From assembly GCA_043773745.1 (NCBI GenBank), contig JAYVEV010000006.1:8806-72805 (forward strand): a stretch of DNA of 64,000 nt, read 5' to 3'. Under the pieces are notes generated by a model, which worked only from the letters and a program-made list of their open reading frames with translations, was not told the origin of the DNA and did not search any database. This DNA is from UKL13-2 sp043773745 (GTDB lineage Bacteria; Pseudomonadota; Gammaproteobacteria; Burkholderiales; Usitatibacteraceae). Each line of letters starts with the position of its first letter. Within the stretch, counting starts at the first letter, position 1. Shown here in pieces: positions 17,186 to 25,749 of the stretch. The translations under genes and the position numbers were made by a program.

Positions 17186-17926
17186 ATGTTATGTCCTCGA
17201 TTTTTTGTCACTAAGCTGCTGCCGCGGGATGGCTCGTTGCCCGCGCTGGTTGTGCTCGATGAAAAAGCATCCGCACATATCCGGGTGCTGCGCTTGAGCG
17301 AGGGTGGGGGCATCGCTTTATTTGACGGCAATGGCGGGGAGTTTTCAGCCACGATTTCGGCGATCGGCAAGCGTGAAGTGACGGTACAACTACGGGCGCA
17401 TCATGCAGTTGAGCGCGAATCCCCGCTCAATATCACGCTGGTGCAGGCGCTCGCTACCGGCGACAAAATGGACTGGATCATCCAGAAGGCCACCGAGTTG
17501 GGCGTGGCGGCGATTCAGCCAATCCAGACCCAGCGCGCCACGACCAAGCTGAACGCGGAGCGGGCAGAGAAGCGCGCTGCGCACTGGCAAGGCGTGGCGA
17601 TTGCGGCGTGCGAGCAATGTGGCCGCAATCGCGTGCCTACTGTTGCGCCAGTGGCTGATTTTGCGGATTGGATCTTGCGTAAGGATAATGCGACGCGATT
17701 GTTGCTGGACCCACAGGCAAATACTGCCTTGGCAACATTATCAAAAAAGGCAGAACCGATTGCGCTGCTGATCGGCCCCGAAGGCGGCTTTGCGCCCGAT
17801 GAAATCGCGACAGCGATTCGTGCTGGTGTGGGAGCGGTAAATTTTGGCCCCCGTGTGTTGCGAACCGAAACCGCTGGAATCGCGGCGATTGCGGTACTAC
17901 AGGCCACCTTAGGTGACCTTGCCTGA
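17186..17926 (+). CDS. rsmE: 16S rRNA m3U1498 methyltransferase
   Basis: About 246 residues, SPOUT-class RNA methyltransferase that methylates U1498 of 16S rRNA. N-terminal PUA-like part begins MLCPRFFV, as usual for RsmE (xxRFFV). The SPOUT domain shows KMDWIIQKATELGV, PIQTQRA, ACEQCGRNRVP, LIGPEGGFAPDE and the knot motif FGPRVLRTETA. A TTG further upstream (17162) keeps the frame open but adds a non-conserved tail, so ATG 17186 is chosen. argA follows after 59 bp in the same direction. Confidence 0.96.
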   Translation: MLCPRFFVTKLLPRDGSLPALVVLDEKASAHIRVLRLSEGGGIALFDGNGGEFSATISAIGKREVTVQLRAHHAVERESPLNITLVQALATGDKMDWIIQKATELGVAAIQPIQTQRATTKLNAERAEKRAAHWQGVAIAACEQCGRNRVPTVAPVADFADWILRKDNATRLLLDPQANTALATLSKKAEPIALLIGPEGGFAPDEIATAIRAGVGAVNFGPRVLRTETAGIAAIAVLQATLGDLA

Positions 17927-17985
17927 TAAACTGCTGGCTGTTTAGTCGTTTTTAGCTTTATAAAGCTTTGTAAAAATCTCAAAAA

Positions 17986-19317
17986 ATGCCCAAGAACGCC
18001 GCTAAAAAACTCGAAGTCTTCGTCAAGTGGTTCCGCTCGGCAACGCCGTTCATTCATGAATTTGGCGGCGGCACGATCGTGATTGCGTTCGGCGGTGAAG
18101 TGCTGTCCGACGGCGAGCTGATGCAACTGGCGCACGATATCAATGTGCTGGTCAGCCTAGAAGTGCGGGTGGTGTTGGTGCATGGCACCCGGCCGCAAAT
18201 CGAGGATCAGCTTAAGCAACACGGCGTGACGCCACGTTATGCTGAAGGTCGCCGGATCACGGATGATGCTGCACTTAAATGTGTGAAGGAAGCCAACGGT
18301 ATCGTGCGTATGGAAATTGAGGCGACGCTCTCAACGGAGCTGGCCAATTCACCGATGGCGGGTGCCGATATTCGTGTATCCAGCGGCAACTTCATCACGG
18401 CCAGGCCGTTCGGCGTACATGGCGGCGTGGATTTTATGCATACCGGCCAGGTGCGCAAAGTCGACGTTGAAGGCATCACGCGGCGCCTCGACGACCATGA
18501 GGTCGTGCTGATTTCGCCAATTGGGTTTTCGCCGACAGGCGATATTTTTAATTGCACCTTGGAAGATGTGGCGACCTCGGTGGCGATAGCGCTCAAAGCC
18601 GATAAGCTTATTTTTCTGACCGAAGCGATGGGTGCAACTGATACTAAAGGCAAGTTGCTGGGCGAGCTGACGGCATTGCAGGCCCAGGAGCTGCTAGGTG
18701 CGGCGGCCAGCACACTGTCAGATGATGTGCGCTATTACCTGCCGTGTACGATCCGTGCGGTGCGTGATGGCGTGAAGCGGGCGCATCTGATCAGCCGCCA
18801 TATCGACGGGGCACTGTTGATGGAGCTGTTTACGCATCACGGTATTGGCACGATGATCGCGCTGGAGTCGCCGGATAAATTGCGTGATGCCAAGCGTGAA
18901 GATGTGGATGGTATTCTCGCCATTATTGATCCCCTGGTTGCGCAGGGCGTGCTGGTCAAACGTGACCGCGCGTTAATCGAGAGCGAAATAGACCGTTTTA
19001 TGGTGCTTGAGCAGAACGAGGAAATTATTGGCTGCGCAGCGCTTTACCCGTTCCCGCACGATAAATCGGTGGAGCTGGCGTGCCTTGCTGTGAATCCGTT
19101 TTACCGTGATGGAGGGCGCGGCGAGCGCATTCTGGGCTACGCCGAGAAACGCGCCAAGGAAAAAGGTTTCAAAACCCTGTTTGTGCTGTCCACCCAAACC
19201 ACGCAATGGTTTGTTGAGCGCGGTTTTGTGGAAAGCGATATCTTGAAATTGCCTGCTGAAAAACAGGCCTTATATAACTACCAGCGGCGCAGTAAAATTT
19301 ACAGCAAACCTCTGTAA
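17986..19317 (+). CDS. argA: N-acetylglutamate synthase
   Basis: 443 residues: an N-terminal amino-acid-kinase-like regulatory domain (about 20-285; FVIAFGGEVLSDGEL-like start, VLVHGTRPQIEDQL, ISPIGFSPTGDIFN) fused to a C-terminal GNAT catalytic domain (290-440; AVNPFYRDGGRGERIL, GFKTLFVLSTQTTQWFVERGF). This is the classical E. coli-type ArgA that makes N-acetyl-L-glutamate, the first step of arginine synthesis, and is normally feedback-inhibited by arginine through the kinase-like domain. The length matches the family. Confidence 0.97.
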   Translation: MPKNAAKKLEVFVKWFRSATPFIHEFGGGTIVIAFGGEVLSDGELMQLAHDINVLVSLEVRVVLVHGTRPQIEDQLKQHGVTPRYAEGRRITDDAALKCVKEANGIVRMEIEATLSTELANSPMAGADIRVSSGNFITARPFGVHGGVDFMHTGQVRKVDVEGITRRLDDHEVVLISPIGFSPTGDIFNCTLEDVATSVAIALKADKLIFLTEAMGATDTKGKLLGELTALQAQELLGAAASTLSDDVRYYLPCTIRAVRDGVKRAHLISRHIDGALLMELFTHHGIGTMIALESPDKLRDAKREDVDGILAIIDPLVAQGVLVKRDRALIESEIDRFMVLEQNEEIIGCAALYPFPHDKSVELACLAVNPFYRDGGRGERILGYAEKRAKEKGFKTLFVLSTQTTQWFVERGFVESDILKLPAEKQALYNYQRRSKIYSKPL

Positions 19318-19355
19318 CCGTTAGGGTAGTTCCCATGTAATTGAAGGAGTCTCAC

Positions 19356-19643
19356 ATGCCCAGAATGATCCAATGTATCAAACTTAAAACCGAAGCCGAA
19401 GGCCTCGATTTTGCCCCTTATCCAGGTCCAATCGGGAAGCAACTCTATGAGCAGGTTTCCAAAGTCGCTTGGAAAGAGTGGCAGGAAGATCAAAAGCGGC
19501 TGGTCAATGAAAATCGCCTGAACCTTGCCGATCAGCGCGCGCGCAAATATCTGGAAGAACAAATGATGCGCCACTTTTTTGGCGAAGGTGCCGAAAAAGC
19601 CTCGGGCTATGTGCCGCCACCACCGCCGCCGCCAGCAGGCTAG
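19356..19643 (+). CDS. yggX: YggX-type Fe(2+)-trafficking / oxidative damage protection protein
   Basis: 95 residues from ATG 19356; AAGGAG at 19344-19349 sits directly upstream, which rules out the in-frame TTG at 19341. Family motifs: MIQCIKLKTEAEGLDFAPYPG (read in parts; conserved Cys in CIKL), KEWQEDQKRLVNENRLN and ARKYLEEQMMRHFFG. YggX proteins help protect iron-sulfur clusters from oxidation. An unusual proline run (eight Pro after VP) ends the protein. An intrinsic terminator follows. Confidence 0.96.
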   Translation: MPRMIQCIKLKTEAEGLDFAPYPGPIGKQLYEQVSKVAWKEWQEDQKRLVNENRLNLADQRARKYLEEQMMRHFFGEGAEKASGYVPPPPPPPAG

Positions 19644-19668
19644 TAGCATGAGTTGTCAATAAATAAAA

Positions 19669-19695
19669 ACGCCGCAATTGATGCGGCGTTTTTTT
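19669..19695 (+). terminator. Intrinsic terminator after yggX
   Basis: Stem ACGCCGCA / TGCGGCGT (19669-19676 with 19682-19689), 5-nt loop, followed by a run of seven T (19689-19695), and preceded by an A-run. The A-run makes it workable in both directions for the convergent phoU gene. Confidence 0.9.
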
Positions 19696-19720
19696 GACAT
19701 AAACGATACGACAAACGCGA

Positions 19721-20428
19721 TTAAGGGGTTTGCGTCTCGCGCTCAAACTCTTCAGCCGTAATGTGACGCACATCTTTGCCCTTGACCAGATACACCACGT
19801 ATTCCGACATATTTTTGGCATGGTCGCCGATGCGCTCAATGGCTTTAGCGATAAACAAAATATCAATGGCCGCTGAAATAGTACGCGGGTCTTCCATCAT
19901 GAAGGTAACGAGTTGGCGCAGGATGCCGCGGAATTGTTCGTCCACAATTTGGTCTTGTTTGACCACTTTGGCGGCGGCCGCCAGATCGAGCCGGGCAAAC
20001 GCATCCAGTGCGGTATTGAGCATTTCCAGCGCCACATTGCTGGCGTAGCGAACTTCTGCGAAATGAGTCGATAGGCGACGATCCTGCGCATGGATAGATT
20101 TCGCCATCCGCGCAATTTTTTGCGCCTCGTCGCCGATGCGCTCCAAATCTGTAATGGTTTTGATCACGGCCATCACCATCCGTAAATCGCCGGCCGTAGG
20201 CTGGCGTTTGGCGATAATATGCACGCAATCCTCGTCGATGCCGACCTCCATGGCGTTAACGCGATGGTCATCAATAATCACCTGGTCGGCGATGGCCATA
20301 TCGCCGAGTGCCAGCGCTTCCATCGCGCGCGTGATTTGTTGTTCTACTAGGCCGCCCATTTGCAATACACGTGAGCGAACAGCTTCCAGTTCAGCGTCAA
20401 ATTTTTTCGAGATATGTTCGTTGGCCAT
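19721..20428 (-). CDS. phoU: Phosphate signalling regulator PhoU
   Basis: About 235 residues from MANEHISKKFD (ATG ending at 20428); an upstream extension of 30 residues has no family match. Two repeats of a three-helix bundle are visible: GGLVEQQITRAMEALALGD, DDHRVNAMEVGIDEDC, then RQPTAGDLRMVMAVIKTITDLERIGDEA and, in the second half, AIERIGDHAKNMSEYVVY. The E/DxxxD metal motifs of PhoU are present. PhoU dampens PhoR/PhoB signalling through the Pst transporter; pst and pho genes are not in this window. Confidence 0.95.
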   Translation of the reverse strand: MANEHISKKFDAELEAVRSRVLQMGGLVEQQITRAMEALALGDMAIADQVIIDDHRVNAMEVGIDEDCVHIIAKRQPTAGDLRMVMAVIKTITDLERIGDEAQKIARMAKSIHAQDRRLSTHFAEVRYASNVALEMLNTALDAFARLDLAAAAKVVKQDQIVDEQFRGILRQLVTFMMEDPRTISAAIDILFIAKAIERIGDHAKNMSEYVVYLVKGKDVRHITAEEFERETQTP

Positions 20429-20557
20429 GTTTCGTTTGTGCCTGCTTAAAGTGCTGCGCCGGATATGAGTAATATTCCAGCAGATTAAAGAATGAAGTCT
20501 ATTCCTCGAGTATGACAAAAATGTGAACTTGATGCAGGCGTGGCTGCACCACCTGCT

Positions 20558-21238
20558 TTAAACAATCGTCTTGACGCCATCTTTGGTGGCCAGCAGCAGC
20601 ACATCTGCACCGCGCCGGGCAAATAGACCATTGGTGACTACGCCGGTAATTTGGTTAATTTCAGTCTCCAACGCAACCGGGTCGGTGATCTGAAGACCGC
20701 GAACATCGAGTATCCAATTGCCGTTATCAGTGACCACCGGTTTTATGGCGCCATCCAACTCGCGCACGCGCCATTCGGGATGACCGCCCAGCTTGACCAA
20801 TTCCCGTGCGACATAACTGCGCGCCATCGGAATCACTTCAACCGGCAGCGGAAATTTACCCATGACACTGACTAATTTTGATTCATCCGCGATGCAAATA
20901 AATTTTTTACTGGCCGCCGCAACAATTTTTTCACGCGTCAGCGCGGCGCCTCCGCCCTTGATCATCGCCAAGTGCTGGGTAACCTCATCGGCACCATCGA
21001 CATAAAGTGATAGAGTCCCTGCATCGTTGAGCTCCATGACCTCCACGCCGCCGGTGCGGAGCAGCTTGCTGCTGGCTTCCGAGCTCGACACGGCAGCCTT
21101 GATGCGATGACTGACTTTGATAAGCTCCGCGATAAAAAAATTTACGGTGGAACCAGTGCCCACGCCGATAATTGTGTCGTCTTCAATGTATTGCAATGCG
21201 GCTATGGCGGCGTCAAGTTTGAGTGCGTTTTGATCCAT
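20558..21238 (-). CDS. rpiA: Ribose-5-phosphate isomerase A
   Basis: 226 residues. Interconverts ribose 5-phosphate and ribulose 5-phosphate. Motifs: IGVGTGSTVNFFI (phosphate loop), SSSEASSKLL, LYVDGADEVT (catalytic Asp region), KGGGAALTREKIVA and FVIADESK-like FICIADESKLV. Divergent from ilvA with 127 bp between starts, where promoters for both must lie. Confidence 0.97.
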   Translation of the reverse strand: MDQNALKLDAAIAALQYIEDDTIIGVGTGSTVNFFIAELIKVSHRIKAAVSSSEASSKLLRTGGVEVMELNDAGTLSLYVDGADEVTQHLAMIKGGGAALTREKIVAAASKKFICIADESKLVSVMGKFPLPVEVIPMARSYVARELVKLGGHPEWRVRELDGAIKPVVTDNGNWILDVRGLQITDPVALETEINQITGVVTNGLFARRGADVLLLATKDGVKTIV

Positions 21239-21365
21239 ACAGGTTTGGCGCTTGGGCTGGGTTAGTTAATTCGTAAAGCATAGCCCAATTTCTGTCGAAT
21301 CCTGCTAAATTTGATGACCTTTACACCATGTGCCCAGTGCACAGCCCATTTTTAACAGAGGCAGC

Positions 21366-22877
21366 ATGAAAGACGAATACCTAAAGCGCATCTTGAGCGC
21401 GCGCGTGTACGATGTGGCCATCGAAAGTCCGCTGGAAATTGCCACTGGCATTTCGGAGAACCTCAACAATAAGGTGCTGCTCAAACGCGAGGATATGCAG
21501 CCGGTTTTTTCGTTCAAAATTCGCGGTGCCTACAACAAAATGGCGCACTTATCGCCCGCCGACTTGAGGCGCGGCGTGATTTGCGCCAGCGCTGGCAATC
21601 ATGCGCAGGGGGTCGCGCTGGCCGCGCAAAAGTTGGGCTGCAAGGCAACCATCGTGATGCCGGTCACGACGCCAAAAATTAAAATCGATGCTGTTGCCAG
21701 GCGTGGCGCCACCGTGGTGTTGGAAGGCGACAGTTATCACGAGGCCAGCCAATTTGCGAAAAAACTATCGGCCACAAAAAAACTCACCTATGTGCATCCG
21801 TATGACGACCCATTGGTCATCGCCGGGCAGGGCACCATTGGCATGGAGATTTTGCGGCAGTTCCAGCACCCGATTGATGCGATTTTTGTGCCGATTGGCG
21901 GCGGCGGCCTGATTGCCGGGATTGCCGCCTATGTAAAGGCCCTCTCGCCCACCACCAAGATTATTGGTGTTGAACCGGTCGATTCAAACGCGATGTATCA
22001 ATCACTGAAAGCGAATAAACGTGTGACTCTTTCGCACGTAAATTTGTTTGCCGACGGTGTGGCGGTGAAACAGGTTGGCGAAGAAACATTCCGCATGGTA
22101 AAACAATTAGTCGATGAAGTGGTGTTGGTGACCACCGATGAAATCTGCGCCGCGATTAAGGATATTTATCAGGATACGCGCTCGGTGATGGAGCCATCGG
22201 GTGGGTTGGCGCTGGCGGGCGTCAAGCATTATGTGGCGCGCGAAAAAGCCAAAGGCAAAACCTTTGTCGCGATCTGTTGCGGGGCGAACATGAATTTTGA
22301 CCGGCTACGCTTCGTGGCCGAGCGCGCGCAGGTCGGCGAACATCATGAGGCGTTGCTGGCGGTCACGGTGCCCGAAACACGCGGCAGTTTCAGATGTTTT
22401 TGTGAACTGGTCGGCCCGCGTAACCTCACCGAATTCAACTACCGTATGACCGATGCCAAAGTTGCGCATTTGTTTGTTGGCGTGCAAATTCAAGGTCGCG
22501 AAGAGGCCAAAAAGCTGGTCGCTGATTTTAATAAAAAAGGTTTCAAAACACTGGATTTAACCGACGATGAAATGGCCAAACTTCATGTGCGCCATTTGGT
22601 TGGTGGCCGCTCGCCACTGGCTAGCGAAGAGGCTATTTACCGATTTGAATTCCCTGATCGTCCCGGTGCGCTAATGCGATTTCTGACCAGCATGAGCCCC
22701 AATTGGAACATCAGCTTGTTCCATTACCGAAATCACGGTGCCGATGTGGGGCGAATTTTGGTGGGCTTGCAAGTGCCAAAAAACGAGCGGACGGCGTTTG
22801 CGAAATTTCTCAAGACGCTGGGTTATGCGTACATCGATGAAACCCAAAATCCGGCTTATCGTTTGTTCCTGAGTTAG
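21366..22877 (+). CDS. ilvA: Biosynthetic threonine dehydratase
   Basis: 503 residues from MKDEYLKRILSARVYDVA (ATG 21366). PLP-dependent deamination of threonine to 2-oxobutyrate, first committed step to isoleucine. The PLP lysine is in FSFKIRGAYNKM (Lys51); SAGNHAQGVAL, PIGGGGLIAGIA and the C-terminal VICCGANMNFDRLRF-like segment follow. The last about 180 residues form two ACT-like regulatory domains (LVGPRNLTEFNYR and FEFPDRPGALMRFL), so it is the feedback-regulated IlvA type rather than the catabolic TdcB type. Confidence 0.97.
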   Translation: MKDEYLKRILSARVYDVAIESPLEIATGISENLNNKVLLKREDMQPVFSFKIRGAYNKMAHLSPADLRRGVICASAGNHAQGVALAAQKLGCKATIVMPVTTPKIKIDAVARRGATVVLEGDSYHEASQFAKKLSATKKLTYVHPYDDPLVIAGQGTIGMEILRQFQHPIDAIFVPIGGGGLIAGIAAYVKALSPTTKIIGVEPVDSNAMYQSLKANKRVTLSHVNLFADGVAVKQVGEETFRMVKQLVDEVVLVTTDEICAAIKDIYQDTRSVMEPSGGLALAGVKHYVAREKAKGKTFVAICCGANMNFDRLRFVAERAQVGEHHEALLAVTVPETRGSFRCFCELVGPRNLTEFNYRMTDAKVAHLFVGVQIQGREEAKKLVADFNKKGFKTLDLTDDEMAKLHVRHLVGGRSPLASEEAIYRFEFPDRPGALMRFLTSMSPNWNISLFHYRNHGADVGRILVGLQVPKNERTAFAKFLKTLGYAYIDETQNPAYRLFLS

Positions 22878-22933
22878 CTCAGCAACGGTGCGATGCAGAA
22901 CAGAACTGTATTCGAAGACGTGCGAATAAAAAT

Positions 22934-23389
22934 TTATTCGGGCCAATTCCGAATGTACTGTTTGAGAAGTTTGTTTTCAAAGTCTGCGTCTTTAATCGCG
23001 CTGCGCGCGATGTCGTGGAATGACAAAATTCCAACGAGTGCGGTTTGATTCATCACCGGCACATGGGTGATATGAAGCTCAGTCATCAGCCCGCGCAGGT
23101 GATCAACGGTGTCTTCCAGTCTGGCGACGGGTGGATTGACCTTCATCACGTCGCGGCATTTTGCCTGGGTCAGTTTGTCGCTGTGCTGGTAGAGGCCTTG
23201 CAACAATTCTCTCAGCGTAATTAGTCCGACCATGGCGCTGTTATCAATAACCACGACGGAGCTGATTTTATTTTTTACCATCATATTGACGGCATCTGCA
23301 ACCAGCATGTCGGGCCCGACAGAGTAAAGCGTGCTGTCAGGTGCTTGCCTGGCTTTATCTTTAAGTAATTCAGCAACGGTGGCGCTCAT
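22934..23389 (-). CDS. CBS-domain-pair protein
   Basis: About 151 residues from MSATVAELLKDK; an in-frame TTG four codons upstream is less likely. It consists of essentially two CBS motifs (about residues 20-75 and 85-140): SVGPDMLVADAVNMMVKNKISSVVVID and LMTELHITHVPVMNQTALVGILSFHD in outline. CBS pairs bind adenosyl ligands and regulate partner proteins or channels. No catalytic domain is present. It is convergent with ilvA. Target unknown. Confidence 0.9.
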   Translation of the reverse strand: MSATVAELLKDKARQAPDSTLYSVGPDMLVADAVNMMVKNKISSVVVIDNSAMVGLITLRELLQGLYQHSDKLTQAKCRDVMKVNPPVARLEDTVDHLRGLMTELHITHVPVMNQTALVGILSFHDIARSAIKDADFENKLLKQYIRNWPE

Positions 23390-23541
23390 TGTGGCAATCA
23401 AAAAATATTAGAAAATATTAAAAGACATCAGCAGAATTAAAGCACAACAAAAGCTATGGTGCGGCGCTTGTTCAGCAGGTATGTTGCGCAGCATGCATGA
23501 CAAATCATCGAGAAAAAATGATGAGCCTCAGGTTGCAGTCA

Positions 23542-24120
23542 TTATTTGATGACCCTGAGTTTACCGCGCGGCGAGCCTTTAGGCTTATCGCCTCTTGGGC
23601 TGGCACCCACGCCTTCGGTTCCTGCTGTGCGGCCGGTGTCCGCGGCTTCGTGATCGCTTGCTGCCGGCCCGGCAGCATCGGTTTTAATGCCGGACTCATG
23701 ATTTCCGGCGGCCGGTGCGGCGGGTGCCAAAGCCATATTGGGCACTGACTGTAATGCCGGTTGTGGTGCGGGCTGTACCGGTGTGGCAGGCACCGTGGCC
23801 AATGGTGGCGACTCAGGCTCAAAGTACATACCCTTACCATTCTCACGGGCGAAAATGCTGGCAACGGCATATATGGGCACCGCAATTTCACGCGATACGC
23901 CGCCGAATCGGGCTGAAAATTGAACCATATCATTGCCGATGGTGAGATCGCGAGTGGCTTGCATGCTGATCGATAATACGATCTCGCCATTCTTCACATA
24001 CTCCATCGGGACCCGTGTGTTTTGGTCAACATGGACGCCAATGTAGGGCGTAAAGCCAGCGTCTGCGCACCATTCATAAATGGCGCGGATGAGATAGGGT
24101 TTGGTCGAAAGTTCGGTCAT
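23542..24120 (-). CDS. sspB: ClpXP protease specificity-enhancing factor SspB
   Basis: 192 residues. Adaptor that delivers ssrA-tagged peptides to ClpXP. The N-terminal folded domain (1-110) shows TKPYLIRAIYEWCADAGFTPYI, VHVDQNTRVPMEY, and MQFSARFGG-like VQFSARFGGVSREIAVP. A long Pro/Ala linker (120-170) leads to the C-terminal GKLRVIK peptide, the conserved ClpX-binding tail. It is downstream of sspA, the usual pairing. Confidence 0.95.
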   Translation of the reverse strand: MTELSTKPYLIRAIYEWCADAGFTPYIGVHVDQNTRVPMEYVKNGEIVLSISMQATRDLTIGNDMVQFSARFGGVSREIAVPIYAVASIFARENGKGMYFEPESPPLATVPATPVQPAPQPALQSVPNMALAPAAPAAGNHESGIKTDAAGPAASDHEAADTGRTAGTEGVGASPRGDKPKGSPRGKLRVIK

Positions 24121-24287
24121 CGATACGGTCTTTATGGCTGGCGATGCTGGTGAAAACTGACCAGGGTGGGCGTGATATCCGAATCAGTGCTTGCCCGTCG
24201 AGCGCAATCAGTGCCCGTCATTTCCGCGATGCGATTCACGCCAATCAACCTCGCACCGCGAAAATCATCAATGACTTGCTTGCGCAG

Positions 24288-24887
24288 TTACTTGCGCATC
24301 GCTTTTTCCGACGCGGTCATCGAGTCGATGAATGCTTGGCGGGAGAACAAACGCTCGGCATATTTCAGCAGTGGTGCCGCGGTTTTTGGCATTTCAATTT
24401 GATAGTGCTCCAGACGCCACAACAATGGGGCAATCGCCACATCCAGCATCGAAAACTCATCGCCCAGCATATGTTTTTGCTTCACAAAAATGGGCGCTAA
24501 CTGAATCAAATTCTCACGTACATAAAGCCGCGCTTTTTCGTGCGCGTTTGATTTGCCGCGCTCGAGGACATCAACATGGTTGAAAATCTCATTTTCCATG
24601 CGGAACAAAATCAATCTGGCGCGAGCACGCATGACGGGATCTGCCGGCATCAGTTGCGGGTGCGGGAAACGTTCATCAATATATTCGTTGATGATATTTG
24701 ATTCATACAAAATCAAATCGCGCTCGACCAGCACTGGCGTGCGGTTGTACGGGTTCATGACGGCCAAATCTTCTGGCTTATTCATGAGATCCACATCCAA
24801 AATCTGGAAATCCATGCCTTTTTCGTACAACACAATGCGGCAACGGTGACTAAACGGGCAAGTGGTTCCGGAATAGAGCGTCATCAT
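24288..24887 (-). CDS. sspA: Stringent starvation protein A
   Basis: 199 residues with a glutathione-S-transferase fold that binds RNA polymerase instead of having GST activity. N-terminal thioredoxin-like part MTLYSGTTCPFSHRCRIVLYEKG, NPYNRTPVLVERDLILYESNIINEYIDERFPHP (read in parts) and the helical C-terminal domain are typical. Two adjacent ATGs (24887 and 24884) both fit. In E. coli the sspAB operon follows ribosomal protein genes; here it follows petABC, a common betaproteobacterial order. Confidence 0.96.
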   Translation of the reverse strand: MMTLYSGTTCPFSHRCRIVLYEKGMDFQILDVDLMNKPEDLAVMNPYNRTPVLVERDLILYESNIINEYIDERFPHPQLMPADPVMRARARLILFRMENEIFNHVDVLERGKSNAHEKARLYVRENLIQLAPIFVKQKHMLGDEFSMLDVAIAPLLWRLEHYQIEMPKTAAPLLKYAERLFSRQAFIDSMTASEKAMRK

Positions 24888-24948
24888 GATAAGTAACCAA
24901 CTTTCTTTTTATAAAACTACTAAAACCTACAAAACCTATAAACATGAA

Positions 24949-24967
24949 GCCGCGCAAGCTGCGCGGC
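24949..24967 (-). terminator. Hairpin after petC
   Basis: GCCGCGCA / TGCGCGGC stem (24949-24956 with 24960-24967) with a 3-nt loop, 33 bp after the petC stop. On the minus strand the sequence after the stem is moderately T-rich, so termination is plausible but not certain. Confidence 0.55.
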
Positions 24968-24999
24968 GTTCGTGCCACTACCCATAAATTAAGGCAAAG

Positions 25000-25749
25000 C
25001 TATTTAACATCTTTCCAATATTCGTTCTTCAACCACAGCGCTGCAAAGAACGCGAGCACCAGGAAAAACAGCACCAGCACGCCTAGCTGGGTGCGTTGTG
25101 GGCGAGCTGGCTCACCCATATAGGTCAAGTAATTAACTAGGTCAGTCACATAAGCGTCGTATTCCAGAGGGGTCATAGTGCCGGGTTTGTCCATGGTCAG
25201 TTTCATCACGGGCTCCAGATGGCCATGATTCATTTTTTCACCGACCTTGGACATGACCTGCGTGCCCTGCAAGTCATGCAGCACATGCGGCATCCCCACG
25301 TTTTTAAAGACCTCGTTGTTCCAGCCAGTGGCACTCTTGTCGTCGCGATAATAGCTGCGCAGATAGGTGTAGATCCAGTCGGCGCCGCGAACGCGGGCAA
25401 CCAGCGTCAGGTCAGGCGGCACCTTGCCAAACCATTCCTTGGCGTCCTGTGGATCCAGCGCGGTGACCATGCTGTCGGCAATTTTATCGGTAGTAAACAT
25501 CAGGTTTTGCTTAATCTGATCTTCCGTTAGACCGATTTGAGTCAGGTGGCTGTAACGCATGAATTGCGCGTTATGACAGTTGAGGCAATTATTGACGAAA
25601 ATTTTTGCGCCACGCTGTAATGACGGCTGATCGCGCAGGTTAATTGGCGCGGTATCAAGGCGCACCTCTTCGCTATTCGCCAGCACCGGTCCGGCAAAGG
25701 TTAGCGCCAGCAATGGCACAGCAAGGAAATTTTTGATCGAAGTTTTCAT
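25000..25749 (-). CDS. petC: Cytochrome c1 of the bc1 complex
   Basis: 249 residues. A Sec signal peptide (to about residue 25, PVLANS) precedes the haem site C-L-N-C-H (Cys55, Cys58, His59). A C-terminal membrane anchor (LGVLVLFFLVLAFFAALWLKNEYW, read in parts) tethers it to the inner membrane facing the periplasm. A Met in MDKPGTMTP is a probable sixth ligand. It carries electrons from the Rieske centre to a soluble cytochrome c or oxidase. Start overlaps the petB stop by one base. Confidence 0.97.
   Translation of the reverse strand: MKTSIKNFLAVPLLALTFAGPVLANSEEVRLDTAPINLRDQPSLQRGAKIFVNNCLNCHNAQFMRYSHLTQIGLTEDQIKQNLMFTTDKIADSMVTALDPQDAKEWFGKVPPDLTLVARVRGADWIYTYLRSYYRDDKSATGWNNEVFKNVGMPHVLHDLQGTQVMSKVGEKMNHGHLEPVMKLTMDKPGTMTPLEYDAYVTDLVNYLTYMGEPARPQRTQLGVLVLFFLVLAFFAALWLKNEYWKDVK

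Noticed and set aside
21239..21365. Riboswitch or attenuator before ilvA
   Set aside because: The 127-bp divergent gap contains no leader peptide rich in Ile or Thr codons and no strong hairpin followed by T-run.
24144..24500. 118-codon plus-strand frame opposite sspA
   Set aside because: Most of it is antisense to sspA; the non-overlapping part is the sspB-sspA gap with no ribosome site.
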